Part shown: in pieces, positions 17,853 through 25,888 of the stretch | Layout of the letters: the number at the start of each line of letters is the position of its first letter | Numbering within the stretch: position 1 is the first letter of the stretch | Source of the DNA: CAYPNP01 sp964412195 | GTDB lineage: Bacteria; Acidobacteriota; JAAYUB01 | Direction of reading: 5' to 3' | DNA: 64,000 nucleotides | Assembly (NCBI GenBank): GCA_964412195.1 | Contig: CAYPNP010000005.1 | Location: 1 to 64,000 of the forward strand | Made by a program: the position numbers and the translations under genes | The notes under the pieces: generated by a model | Seen by the model: the letters and a program-made list of their open reading frames with translations, nothing else | What the model was told of the DNA's origin: nothing | Databases searched by the model: none

Positions 17853-18523
17853 GGCCGGAACCGTTTGCGGAGGAGGAAGAGCAGGTTGCGGAAGCCGTCC
17901 CGCCACGGCTGCAGCTTGATCTCGCCCTTGCGGTTGGAGTAGTTGATGGGAATCTCCAGGAAGCCGATGGCCGGGTTGCGGATCGCCTCGATCTTGATCT
18001 CCTCGGAGAACGCCATCAGGTTGCTGCGCAGGCTCATGCGGCCGATGGCGTCCCGGTAGAAGATCCACATGCCCGACTGCGAGTCGCGCACCCAGCGGAA
18101 GTAGAGCAGCGACAGGGCCAGGCTGAGCACGACGTTGCCGAACTTGTGCTTGGCGGACATGGCGCCGCGGGTGCGGATCGGGAAACGGGAAGCCGAGACG
18201 AAACGCACGCCGGAGTGGAGCAGCGCCTCCAGCAGGTAGGAGATGGCGTCCACCGGGTAGGAGTGGTCGCCGTCCAGGGTGATGATGATGTCGCCGCGGG
18301 CGTTGGACAGGCCGGTCTTGTAGGCCCGCCCGTAGCCGCGGATCTCCTCCCGGATCACCGTCGCGCCGAGGCCGGCGGCGACCTCGGCGGTGCGGTCGGT
18401 GGAGCCGTTGTCCACGACCAGGATCTCATCCACGATGGGCGGGATCTGCTCCAGCACGTGCCGGATGCCCTCCTCCTCGTTGAGGCAGGGGATGACCACT
18501 GTGATGTTGTTGCCCTTGTACAT
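17849..18523 (-). CDS. Family 2 glycosyltransferase (DPM1-like)
   Basis: 224 residues. GT-A motifs are ITVVIPCLNEEEGIRHVL, LVVDNGSTDRTAEVA, the DxD motif LDGDHSYP near residue 87 and the QSGMWIFYRDAIGRM region. It has one C-terminal amphipathic stretch and no multi-span tail. The ATG at 18523 begins MYKGNN; further upstream the frame runs into an intergenic repeat and is not coding. It heads the minus-strand unit GT2-methyltransferase-asparaginase. The sugar and acceptor are unknown. Confidence 0.9.
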   Translation of the reverse strand: MYKGNNITVVIPCLNEEEGIRHVLEQIPPIVDEILVVDNGSTDRTAEVAAGLGATVIREEIRGYGRAYKTGLSNARGDIIITLDGDHSYPVDAISYLLEALLHSGVRFVSASRFPIRTRGAMSAKHKFGNVVLSLALSLLYFRWVRDSQSGMWIFYRDAIGRMSLRSNLMAFSEEIKIEAIRNPAIGFLEIPINYSNRKGEIKLQPWRDGFRNLLFLLRKRFRP

Positions 18524-18592
18524 GCCGTCTCCGTGAAGCACGGAATCTACCAGATCCTTCAGTCGTTTGCAAACCGTAATCGGCAAACATTC

Positions 18593-18770
18593 GCCACGGA
18601 GGCACGGAGGACACGGAGCAATCCATTTTCCATTTGTCATTTGACAATTGCCATTGGTCATTTAATGACAGCCAGGACTGTAAGTACGCGCAGGATTGGA
18701 AATGGCAAATGACCAATGGCAAAGGGCAAATGACAAATGGATTGCTCCGTGTCCTCCGTCTCTCCATGGC
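18593..18770. repeat. Palindromic intergenic element (CACGGAGG-type)
   Basis: An imperfect inverted repeat with arms of about 70 bp separated by about 35 bp. Each arm runs from GCCACGGAGG/GACGGAGG through GGACACGGAGCAATCCATTT to copies of CATTTGTCATTTG and GCCATTGGTCATTT. It could fold into one long hairpin. It occupies the gene-free stretch 18524-18905 together with ATTCCGCACTCCGCACTCC tandem units at 18791-18820. No transposase is present. Related elements are at 27191, 55862 and 58797. Confidence 0.75.
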
Positions 18771-18828
18771 GATGATCCCCCTCTGCACTTCGCATTCCGC
18801 ACTCCGCACTCCGCACTCCGAAAAACGG

Positions 18829-18857
18829 TTGACAGCCCAGGGGTCGGTGGCTATAAT
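18829..18857 (+). promoter_or_regulatory. Consensus sigma70 promoter of the tRNA-Phe gene
   Basis: TTGACA (18829-18834) and TATAAT (18852-18857), both perfect consensus hexamers, are separated by 17 bp. Transcription would start near 18864, about 40 bp before the tRNA. This is the strongest promoter visible in the window and fits stable-RNA expression. Confidence 0.9.
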
Positions 18858-18905
18858 CCCGTTTCGCCAAGCGGGCTCTTTGGACTCAATGTTCACGATT
18901 ACCCA

Positions 18906-18978
18906 GCCGAGGTAGCTCAGTCGGTAGAGCAGGGGACTGAAAATCCCTGTGTCGGCGGTTCAATTCCGTCCCTCGGCA
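18906..18978 (+). tRNA. tRNA-Phe (anticodon GAA)
   Basis: A 73-nt cloverleaf: acceptor stem GCCGAGG/CCTCGGC with discriminator A, D-arm with AGCTCAGTCGGTAGAGC, anticodon loop CTGAAAA with anticodon GAA, and T-arm with GGTTCAATTCC. CCA is not encoded. Promoter and terminator flank it, so it is a single-gene transcription unit. Confidence 0.97.
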
Positions 18979-18985
18979 TAATCCA

Positions 18986-19014
18986 GGCCGCCAGCCCCAT
19001 CTGGCGGCCTTTTT
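18986..19014 (+). terminator. Rho-independent terminator after tRNA-Phe
   Basis: A perfect 9-bp stem GGCCGCCAG/CTGGCGGCC with a 6-base loop is followed by TTTTT, starting 8 bases after the tRNA end. Confidence 0.9.
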
Positions 19015-19032
19015 CGTCTCGGGAGGCCAGCC

Positions 19033-19836
19033 TTGAAACGAGCGTCCGTCATCGTCTTCTCCCACCGCGCCCGGGGGAACTCCGACCTGGCCGGAGAGCT
19101 GCTGGCCCGCGCGTGCCGGCAGGCGGGCCTGGACGCGGCCGTCCTGCGCAGCCGCGAGCACCCGCTCCAGGCCTGCACCGGCTGCATGCGCTGCATGTTC
19201 CGCCACCCCGGCCGCTGCCACCTGACGGACAGCCTGCCCGCCTACCAGGACGCCCTGGCGGCGGACGTCCTGTTCCTGGTCAGCCCGGTCTACTTCCTGA
19301 CGCCCGTGGCCGACTGGAAGCTCCTGCAGGACCGGATGCTGGTGTCGCGGCCGCGGGAGGGCGGCGGGGACCGGTTCGCGGGGATCGTCCTCACCGCGGG
19401 GCTGGACGGCTGGTCGGCGGCGGACCCCCTGGCGGCGGTCCTGGCCCTCAGCGCGGGCTTCCGCGTCGCCGGGGTGGAGACGCTCGTCGGCCCCGGGCCG
19501 GGCCACTTCCTGACCGATCCGGCCAACCTCGACCGCCTCGAGCGCCTGGCGGCGGCCGCGCTCCACGGCGCGCCGCTACGCCGCGAGGGGTGTTGCACAA
19601 TCTGCTTCGGGCCGCTCCACCCGGCGGCGGACGGCCGGTCTTGCCCGGTCTGCCGGGCGCGGGCCGACGAAGAGGGGCAAGTCCGGTATGAAGACAGCCG
19701 CTGGCACCCCTCGCGGTTGGAGCAGCATTACCAGGAGTGGATCCTGGCCACCCGCGAGCTGTTCCTGCGCGACCGTCCCCGCATCAAGCAGAAATTGAGC
19801 GAGTTGAACCTGGGGGAGGCACCTGAAAATCGGTGA
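19033..19836 (+). CDS. Flavodoxin-like NAD(P)H-dependent reductase with extra Cys motifs
   Basis: A 267-residue member of the NADPH-dependent FMN reductase / iron-sulfur flavoprotein superfamily. The flavodoxin fold is shown by VIVFSHRARGNSDLAGELLA (phosphate-binding loop) and VLFLVSPVYFLTPVADW. The cysteine motif CTGCMRCMFRHPGRC (residues 48-62) matches the iron-sulfur-flavoprotein subgroup. A C-terminal part adds CCTICFGPLHP...CPVC, a ribbon-like second metal site not standard for the family. It acts as a cytoplasmic redox protein; its partner is unknown. Translation starts at TTG with GGGAGG 6 bases upstream; no better ATG exists. Confidence 0.82.
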   Translation: MKRASVIVFSHRARGNSDLAGELLARACRQAGLDAAVLRSREHPLQACTGCMRCMFRHPGRCHLTDSLPAYQDALAADVLFLVSPVYFLTPVADWKLLQDRMLVSRPREGGGDRFAGIVLTAGLDGWSAADPLAAVLALSAGFRVAGVETLVGPGPGHFLTDPANLDRLERLAAAALHGAPLRREGCCTICFGPLHPAADGRSCPVCRARADEEGQVRYEDSRWHPSRLEQHYQEWILATRELFLRDRPRIKQKLSELNLGEAPENR

Positions 19837-20062
19837 ATGGGTGAATCGGTCAATGGGTGAAGCAGCAGAGGCGAACAGACGCGGATCCACGCGGATTTCC
19901 GCGGATTGGAATTCAATGCGGATTTCCGCTGATAGGTTATGATTTCCGCTGATTCCAACCCAAGGATTGATCCGCGTTAATCATAAAAAATCCGCGTGAA
20001 TCCGCGTTGAAGATCGGTTTGATCCGTGTCCAGCCGTGGTTGAATTCTTCCGCGGATGAATC
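19837..20062. repeat. Intergenic palindromic repeat rich in CCGCGGATT/GATCCGCG units
   Basis: A gene-free stretch between convergent genes. It contains GAATCGGTGAATGGGTGAATCGG-like short tandem units (19830-19860), then repeated ACGCGGATC/GCGGATTTCCGC words and, near 19970-20010, the inverted counterparts ATCCGCGTTAATC and TCCGCGTGAATCCGCG. It can fold into a long imperfect hairpin. No protein or RNA gene is seen. Confidence 0.6.
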
Positions 20063-21772
20063 TCATTTCGGCGGACTTTTCGCGCAACGGAAGCCCACGT
20101 TGATGTACGTGTTTTCGGGCCAGTCCCGGCCGCGCGACCAGACTGTGGCCTCCGCCAGCGTGTGCCGCCAGTCGCCGCCCCGCATGATCTTGAACTTGCC
20201 GCTCCCCGGCCCCTTGGGATTGCCGCCCGACGGCAGGCCGCTACCGAACCAGTCCGCCACCCACTCGGCGGCGTTGCCGCTCATGTCGGAAAGGCCATAC
20301 CCGTTGCGGCCGGCCTCCTGGATGCCGGACGCCCACGTGCCCAACATGTCGCTCTCGGCGGTGTTGGCCCGTCCCGGCTCCGCGGCGCCCCAGGGATACT
20401 CGGCGCCGGTCAGCCCGCCCCGGGCGGCGAACTCCCACTCCGCCTCGGTGGGCAGCCGCTTGCCGGCCCAGCGGGCGTAGGCGGCGGCGTCCTCCCAGGA
20501 GACCAGCACCACGGGCTGGTCCGCCCGTCCCTCCTGGAAACGGCCGCCCCGCCAGCGGAAGGGCTCCGCCAGGCGGGCGTACTCCTCGTAGCCGTCGATC
20601 TTCCAGTCGAATTTCCTGCGGAAGTACTCGAACAGCCGGATGTCGGGCGCCGGCCGGCCGGTGGCCAGGACGAACTCCTGGTATTGGCGGTTGGTCACCT
20701 CGTACCGGTCCAGCAGGAAGGGGCCCACCGTGACCGCGGAGCCGCCGGACCCCTTCCGGGCGCCCATGCGGAACGTCCCGCCGGGGACCCGGACCATTTC
20801 CGAGGCGGGAGGCTTCCCGGCCGGTCCGGCCAGCTTGCCGGCGATGGACGGGCGCTCCTCCAGTGGCGGCACCAGCCAGTCGAGGTCGGCAGGGATGAGG
20901 GACTCGCGGCGGTCCGGCTCGTACTTCAGCAATTCCCCGTCCACGTGGCCGTACTTCACCTTGGCCTGGACCTTCAGCGGGATGTTGCGCTCGTCGGGCG
21001 TGGCCCAGATGAAGAAGTAATCGTCCTTTTTCTCCATCAGGTTGCCGAACAGGTTGCGGACGTTGTACTTGCGGGCGCGGATGGAACCCAGCACCGTGAC
21101 CAAGGTTTCCTCGCCGGCATCTTCCATTGTGATCTGCTTGATCCGCGCTAGCCAGCACGCCCGGGTGGCGTAGGGCAGGGAGTTCTGCCGGGCCTGCCAC
21201 CGTACCGAGCACATCAGCGTGGCCGCGTCGTGGAGCGGCGCCGGCACGCCCCAGTGCAGCTCGTTCCGGGTGACCGCCGCCGGGCCGTTGGCCTTCAGGC
21301 CGCGGGTCCACTCCTTGAGCCATAGGTGCTTCGTCTCGGGGTAGAAGAAGATCAGCTGCTGGATCTTCTGGTCCTGTTCCTGGAGGAGGTTGCGGGTGTG
21401 CACGGTCTGGAAGTCGCCGGGGGTGAAATAGCTGATGAAATAATCCTTGGCGGAGTAGACGAAACCCGGGGCGGAGGCGGCGAAGCCCTCCACCGCGAAG
21501 ACCGGGCGGCCGTCGAAGCGGGTCTCCCCGGCGAAACGCACGGTGAGGTCGCCGGCGGTCATGGCCGGCAGGAGCGGGCTCGCCTTCCACTTCATCCGGA
21601 AGGTGATCGTCTCGCCGGGATGGAAGGCTGCAGAGGTCGGGAGCTGATCCGCCGAAGAGGTTGTCGGAGAAAAACTTAAGAGTACGAAAATCGCCAGAAA
21701 TACAGCGCTCGCGGCAGTGCGGAGAACCTGATCGCCGAGTGTCCGAAGGCAGCCAGAAAGGAGGAAGCGCAT
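20063..21772 (-). CDS. Exported DUF3108-formylglycine-generating-enzyme-like fusion
   Basis: 569 residues with a signal peptide (VLRTAASAVFLAIFVLLSF region). The first half (about 50-280) matches DUF3108 (FHPGETITFRMKWKASP; FVYSAKDYFISYFTPGDF), a family of envelope proteins of unknown role. The second half (about 320-565) is a sulfatase-modifying-factor/FGE domain: MVRVPGGTFRMGA, LLDRYEVTNRQYQEF, RLPTEAEWEFAARGG, GNAAEWVADWF and a terminal INVGFRCAK. The paired catalytic cysteines of true FGE are not evident, so it may be a ligand-binding or structural version. The start at 21772 has GGGAGAG upstream. Confidence 0.85.
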   Translation of the reverse strand: MRFLLSGCLRTLGDQVLRTAASAVFLAIFVLLSFSPTTSSADQLPTSAAFHPGETITFRMKWKASPLLPAMTAGDLTVRFAGETRFDGRPVFAVEGFAASAPGFVYSAKDYFISYFTPGDFQTVHTRNLLQEQDQKIQQLIFFYPETKHLWLKEWTRGLKANGPAAVTRNELHWGVPAPLHDAATLMCSVRWQARQNSLPYATRACWLARIKQITMEDAGEETLVTVLGSIRARKYNVRNLFGNLMEKKDDYFFIWATPDERNIPLKVQAKVKYGHVDGELLKYEPDRRESLIPADLDWLVPPLEERPSIAGKLAGPAGKPPASEMVRVPGGTFRMGARKGSGGSAVTVGPFLLDRYEVTNRQYQEFVLATGRPAPDIRLFEYFRRKFDWKIDGYEEYARLAEPFRWRGGRFQEGRADQPVVLVSWEDAAAYARWAGKRLPTEAEWEFAARGGLTGAEYPWGAAEPGRANTAESDMLGTWASGIQEAGRNGYGLSDMSGNAAEWVADWFGSGLPSGGNPKGPGSGKFKIMRGGDWRHTLAEATVWSRGRDWPENTYINVGFRCAKSPPK

Positions 21773-21881
21773 GGAATCTCTCCCGCGGGCAGAATGACAA
21801 TTGGATGAGCAACCGGCCAAGCCGGATCATCATAAAAGGCGGGAACCAAGAGTACAAGCCGGAATTGTAGGAAACAAAGAG

Positions 21882-21909
21882 TTGTGTACAGTTTTTTTTT
21901 GTATATAAT
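21882..21909 (+). promoter_or_regulatory. Promoter of the first secreted paralogue
   Basis: TATAAT (21904-21909) with TTGTGT (21882-21887) 16 bp upstream. The spacer is mainly a nine-T run. The leader is about 105 nt long, unusually long for this window, and AT-rich. Confidence 0.5.
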
Positions 21910-22022
21910 TCATCGAAACAAACGGAGAATATTTGAAAAACAGAAATGATTTTGCCATACGTTCATAAGAAGAACATTTCTCGCCAAGGAAGAACAATCA
22001 ACATCTCAATGGAGGTTTTTCT

Positions 22023-23198
22023 ATGAGGCGTCTCACATTTCCAAGCGGGCTCCTGCTGGCGCTCGCGTTGATTGGGCTGGCCCTCCCGGCTGTCTACGGC
22101 GGCGACCGCGTCGGCAGCGAAAACGCCGCGACCCAGCTCCGGGGACAGAATCCGGCGGTTGCTCCGGAAGTGATCAAGTCCAACGCGGGCAGCACGGAGC
22201 CGCCCAAGCCGTTCTCCCGCCGCTGGGAGCCGATCCGGCCGATGGCCGGGTCGCCCAATGTTCTTGTTTATACCGACGATGCCTTTCACACGGCTCCCAA
22301 CACCCCCGTGGATCAAGCCTTGCAGTGGCTGGGCTATCCGTATACCGCCCACTACAACGGGGACTACGCGGGATTCATCAACGATCTAAACACCGGCGTT
22401 TGGGATCTGGCGATCCTTGCGAGTGACAACTATGGCACTCCGGGCAACCTTTTTGATGCGTTGTACGCCTACGCATCCGGCGGCGGCCGGCTGATCGTCC
22501 ATGGCTGGACTTTGGATTCGTATCCCTCTCATCCGCTGTGGGCCTTAATGGGAGTCCAGATTGGATGGCCGTATTACGACCCCCCGCCGGGAGTGTACTG
22601 GCTGGAACCCGGGAATTCCGTGTTCAACATTCCCATGTCGGTGCCTGAACTTCTCTATCCCATCGGTTATCGTTACGGGACCTATGGCTTCAGATGCTCA
22701 GCGCTACCGGGTTTCGCGGCTGTGGCAGCCTGGAATGTTCCTGACAAAGCGGCTTCCGACGTGGCGCTGGTCCTCGGCCCGACCACCATCTTCAAGGGCT
22801 TCCTGGACGGCCAGTACGACCAGGACAGCAACTCCAACGGCATGCTGGACATCACCGAGCTGTGGATCAACATGATTTCGGGGATCATGGAGGGCTTCAG
22901 CGCCTACGACCTGATCTACGTCGACGACCTCGGCCGCTCCCGGCTGTGCGTCAACAGCCAGACCGGCGATTACTCGTACAAGGTGCTGAAAGGCACCGGG
23001 ATCGGCGAGTACACCGGCCAGGCCTATCTCTCCATGCGCAACGGGGTGCTCTTCATCAACAGCACGACCCTGAACCCCCGGCTGCAGTTCTACGACAACC
23101 AGAAGTTCCACAAGGCCTACGGGTCGTACACCAAGGGTACGCTCCGTTCCTACCTGGACGACAAGAACACCGCCAACGATCCCACCAGTTGCAATTGA
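22023..23198 (+). CDS. Secreted paralogue 1 with conserved C-terminal domain
   Basis: 391 residues with an N-terminal signal (LLLALALIGLALPAVYG). The middle (about 75-270) has the look of a class-I glutamine-amidotransferase/ThuA-like flavodoxin fold (NVLVYTDDAFHTAPNTP; GVWDLAILASDNYGTP; YASGGGRLIVHGW) without a visible catalytic triad. Near 260-280 DQDSNSNGMLDITEL resembles a calcium-binding dockerin-like loop. The last ~97 residues form a domain shared with the next two genes (DLIYVDDLGRSRLCVNSQTG ... SMRNGVLFINSTTLNPRLQF). Function unknown; an extracellular or cell-surface role is likely. TGGAGG precedes the ATG. Confidence 0.8.
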   Translation: MRRLTFPSGLLLALALIGLALPAVYGGDRVGSENAATQLRGQNPAVAPEVIKSNAGSTEPPKPFSRRWEPIRPMAGSPNVLVYTDDAFHTAPNTPVDQALQWLGYPYTAHYNGDYAGFINDLNTGVWDLAILASDNYGTPGNLFDALYAYASGGGRLIVHGWTLDSYPSHPLWALMGVQIGWPYYDPPPGVYWLEPGNSVFNIPMSVPELLYPIGYRYGTYGFRCSALPGFAAVAAWNVPDKAASDVALVLGPTTIFKGFLDGQYDQDSNSNGMLDITELWINMISGIMEGFSAYDLIYVDDLGRSRLCVNSQTGDYSYKVLKGTGIGEYTGQAYLSMRNGVLFINSTTLNPRLQFYDNQKFHKAYGSYTKGTLRSYLDDKNTANDPTSCN

Positions 23199-23212
23199 AG
23201 CCTGTTTCCCAT

Positions 23213-23240
23213 CGGGAGCCGGAGCTTGCTCCGGCTCCCG
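23213..23240 (+). terminator. Hairpin after paralogue 1
   Basis: A perfect 12-bp stem CGGGAGCCGGAG/CTCCGGCTCCCG with a 4-base loop lies 15 bp after the stop. It is followed by AAGAATCTCTTCC and so lacks a strong U-run; either a weak terminator or a 3'-protecting hairpin. Confidence 0.55.
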
Positions 23241-23311
23241 AAGAATCTCTTCCCATCCATTCGATTTTCTCCTTCGCCGGATCCCCCTGGTTTCTTCCAT
23301 GTAAATACCAC

Positions 23312-23340
23312 TTGCGCTTGACGATATGCACTACTATAAT
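23312..23340 (+). promoter_or_regulatory. Promoter of secreted paralogue 2 with upstream element
   Basis: TTGCGC (23312-23317), 17 bp, TATAAT (23335-23340). Immediately upstream lies ATGTAAATACCAC, nearly the same as ATGTAAATTCCGC before the promoter of paralogue 3, suggesting a shared control site. Confidence 0.6.
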
Positions 23341-23383
23341 TAACCGATTGAAAATCAAGTGAAATGACCACAAGGAGGCATAC

Positions 23384-24541
23384 ATGAGAATTTCCAGATT
23401 ACTGGTTGTAGCGGCCGTGATCGGCATGTGCCTTGGCGGGGCGGCCGTCCTGGCCGGAGACCGGCCGGCGAGCGACCCCACGTCGAGGATCCTGGGGCCT
23501 GAGGCGGCCAATCAAACCTACATCCTGAACAGCCACACAGCCCCGGCCGGCTATCGCCCGTCCCTGACGTCTCCCTCTTCTCCGGGAGGGACTTTGGCCG
23601 GAGGGATGGTCTGCGTATTCAAGAATGTGAATCCTTGGAGTTCCACCTCGACTGAGAATATCCTCACCGCACACGGCATCCCGTACGAGGTGCATACTTC
23701 CAGCGAATTCGCCTCGCTGAATTTTTCCCAATTCGAGATGATCGTGTTCTCCAGCGACCAAAACCAGGCGTTCTACGATGCCTATGCCGCCAACCAGGCC
23801 AAGTTCGCCAGCTATGTCACCGGCGGCGGTTTCCTTCTTTTCTCCGCTTGCTATAACGGTTGGAATGGCGGGAATCTCACGGCGCCCCTTCCGGGCGGAA
23901 TGTCGACCGTGTTTTCTGGCGCCTATTACAACGCGATCGTGGATCCGGCGCACCCGGTCGTGGGCTGCGTGCCTAATCCGATCTATGGGAGCTTTGCCAG
24001 CCACGGCTATTTCACCGGCGTTCCCGCGGGCGCCGACGTGATTGCCGAGGTCATGGATACTCCGGACGTGAAGCAGAATCCGCCCACCCTCCTGGAGTAC
24101 CGCATGGGCAACGGAACGATGCTGGCCTCCACGCTGACCCTTGAATTCGGCTATATGACCGGCCAAGATGCCGGCATCGTTCTCGAAAACTCCCTTCTGT
24201 ACGGATACGGGCTGCCCACCTGCACCTCCTTCGACTTGATCTACCTCGACGAATTTGGCCGCTCCAAGCTGTGTGTGAACAGCCAGACCGGAGAGTTCTC
24301 CTACCAAGTCCTCAAGGGCGCCGGGATGGGCGAGTACAACGGCCAGGCGTACCTGTCCATGCGCAACGGGGTGCTCTTTATCAACAGCACGACGCTGTCT
24401 CCCCGGCTGCAGTTCTACGACAACCAGAAGTTCCACAAGGCGTATGGTTCGTACGTCAAGGGCACGCTGCGTTCCTACCTGGACGACCGGAACACGGCCG
24501 ACGATCCGGTCACATGCAATGACGCGATCATCGAAGAATAA
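23384..24541 (+). CDS. Secreted paralogue 2 with conserved C-terminal domain
   Basis: 385 residues with a signal peptide (VVAAVIGMCLGGAAVLA). The central domain is amidotransferase/ThuA-like in pattern: GMVCVFKNVNPWSS, IPYEVHTSSEFASLNF, MIVFSSDQNQAFYDAY, YVTGGGFLLFSA and ASHGYFTGVPAGADVIAE. It is clearly homologous to paralogue 3 over its length, less so to paralogue 1. The C-terminal ~95 residues are nearly invariant among the three, including FYDNQKFHKAYGS and KGTLRSYLDD. It ends with an additional acidic tail. AAGGAGG lies 8 bases before the ATG. No catalytic cysteine or other active-site residue could be placed. Confidence 0.8.
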   Translation: MRISRLLVVAAVIGMCLGGAAVLAGDRPASDPTSRILGPEAANQTYILNSHTAPAGYRPSLTSPSSPGGTLAGGMVCVFKNVNPWSSTSTENILTAHGIPYEVHTSSEFASLNFSQFEMIVFSSDQNQAFYDAYAANQAKFASYVTGGGFLLFSACYNGWNGGNLTAPLPGGMSTVFSGAYYNAIVDPAHPVVGCVPNPIYGSFASHGYFTGVPAGADVIAEVMDTPDVKQNPPTLLEYRMGNGTMLASTLTLEFGYMTGQDAGIVLENSLLYGYGLPTCTSFDLIYLDEFGRSKLCVNSQTGEFSYQVLKGAGMGEYNGQAYLSMRNGVLFINSTTLSPRLQFYDNQKFHKAYGSYVKGTLRSYLDDRNTADDPVTCNDAIIEE

Positions 24542-24559
24542 TAGATGAGATTTGTGCGG

Positions 24560-24583
24560 GGAGCCGGCCATCGGGCCGGCTCC
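24560..24583 (+). terminator. Hairpin after paralogue 2
   Basis: A perfect 10-bp stem GGAGCCGGCC/GGCCGGCTCC with a 4-base ATCG loop, 18 bp after the stop. No U-run follows. Its position matches the hairpin after paralogue 1. Confidence 0.5.
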
Positions 24584-24650
24584 ACGCCTGTCCGCCAGCG
24601 GCTGAATTCTCCCTCCGACTTCACCATAGTTCCTTATATGTAAATTCCGC

Positions 24651-24679
24651 TTGCATCAGGCGGTTTAAATGATTAAAAT
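24651..24679 (+). promoter_or_regulatory. Promoter of secreted paralogue 3 with upstream element
   Basis: TTGCAT (24651-24656), 17 bp, TAAAAT (24674-24679), preceded by ATGTAAATTCCGC (24638-24650), which matches the element at the same offset before paralogue 2. Confidence 0.6.
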
Positions 24680-24721
24680 AAAAGGCAATAAAGTCGGTTA
24701 TCGCCAATCAGGAGGCAAGTC

Positions 24722-25873
24722 ATGCGAAGAAACATCCGGATCCTACTCGCCGGAGTGCTTGTGGGGCTGCTTTTTTCCGGACTGAGCATCATGGCCGGTG
24801 ACCGGCCGGAAGGGAATCCCCTCTCCAGAATCCTAACCCCCGGCATTCCGAATCACGCGGAGATCTTGATCAGCCATCAGAAACCCGACAACTACACCCC
24901 GCGAGTCGCACCCGTCCGCACCCTTGCGCCTTTCCCCGCGGACGGGGTCGTCTGCGTGTTCAAGGATGTCGACGCCTGGGGCTTCCCCGCCGAAGAATCG
25001 ATCCTCGGCAGCAACTCGATTCCCTATGAGGTCCACTCGTCGGCAGAATTCGCGACCCTGCGTTTCGACGATTACGGGATGATCATCATTTGCGGCGATC
25101 AAACCCAGGGCTTCTATGACGCCTACGCATCCTACGTGGCCAAGTTCGCCGACTATGTCTCCCAGGGCCGATTCCTGCTGTTCATCGCCGCGGATGCCGG
25201 GTGGAACGGCGGATATCTGGACGCCCCGCTGCCGGGGGGGATGATCGTGAATCCCTGCTACAGCGCTTACAATTACATCGAGGATCCTTTGGACCCCGTC
25301 GTGCAGGGGATCGAGAATCCGTTCTCGGGGTCTTCCGCCAGCCACGGTTATTTCACGTCCCTCCCCCAGGGTGCCCGGGTGATCGCCTATGCCGAGAATT
25401 GTAATGATGTCAAAGCCCCCCGGCAGGTGGAATTCCCCACCATCGTGGCCTATCAAATCGGCTGCGGTTGGGTGTACGCTTTCACCCAGCCGATGGAATA
25501 CGGCTGGTACTACGGGCAAGCCAGTGGGGATATACTCATGAACGCCATCCCCTACGGCTATTCCTCCTCGTTCTCCTGTTACGACCTCATCTATGTGGAC
25601 GATCTCGGCCGCTCCCGTCTGTGCGTCAACAGCCAGACCGGGGCTTACATCTACAAAGTCCTGAGCGGCATCGGCCAGGGCGAGTATTCGGGCCAGGCGT
25701 ACCTGTCCATGCGCAACGGAGTGCTCTTCATCAACAGCACGACGTTGAATCCCCGGCTGCAGTTCTACGACAACCAGAAGTTCCACCGGGCCTACGGGTC
25801 GTTCACCAAGGGGACGCTCCGCTCCTACCTGGACGACAAGAACACCGCCAACAATCCCGCCGCCTGCCAATAA
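24722..25873 (+). CDS. Secreted paralogue 3 with conserved C-terminal domain
   Basis: 383 residues with an N-terminal signal (LLAGVLVGLLFSGLSIMA). It aligns with paralogue 2 over the central domain (GVVCVFKDVDAWGFPAEESI; IPYEVHSSAEFATLRFDDY; GWNGGYLDAPLPGGM; SASHGYFTSLPQGARVIAYA) and with both others over the last ~97 residues. The conservation at the end reaches the DNA level (for example CGGCTGCAGTTCTACGACAA in all three), so duplication is recent or gene conversion acts there. CAGGAGG lies 6 bases before the ATG. A terminator follows. The function is unknown, as for the others. Confidence 0.8.
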   Translation: MRRNIRILLAGVLVGLLFSGLSIMAGDRPEGNPLSRILTPGIPNHAEILISHQKPDNYTPRVAPVRTLAPFPADGVVCVFKDVDAWGFPAEESILGSNSIPYEVHSSAEFATLRFDDYGMIIICGDQTQGFYDAYASYVAKFADYVSQGRFLLFIAADAGWNGGYLDAPLPGGMIVNPCYSAYNYIEDPLDPVVQGIENPFSGSSASHGYFTSLPQGARVIAYAENCNDVKAPRQVEFPTIVAYQIGCGWVYAFTQPMEYGWYYGQASGDILMNAIPYGYSSSFSCYDLIYVDDLGRSRLCVNSQTGAYIYKVLSGIGQGEYSGQAYLSMRNGVLFINSTTLNPRLQFYDNQKFHRAYGSFTKGTLRSYLDDKNTANNPAACQ

Positions 25874-25888
25874 TCCTTGCTGCCAACC

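Noticed and set aside
21772..21820. Upstream start of the DUF3108-FGE fusion
   Set aside because: The extra 16 residues are hydrophilic and lack a ribosome site, whereas GGGAGAG precedes the ATG at 21772 and a signal peptide follows it.
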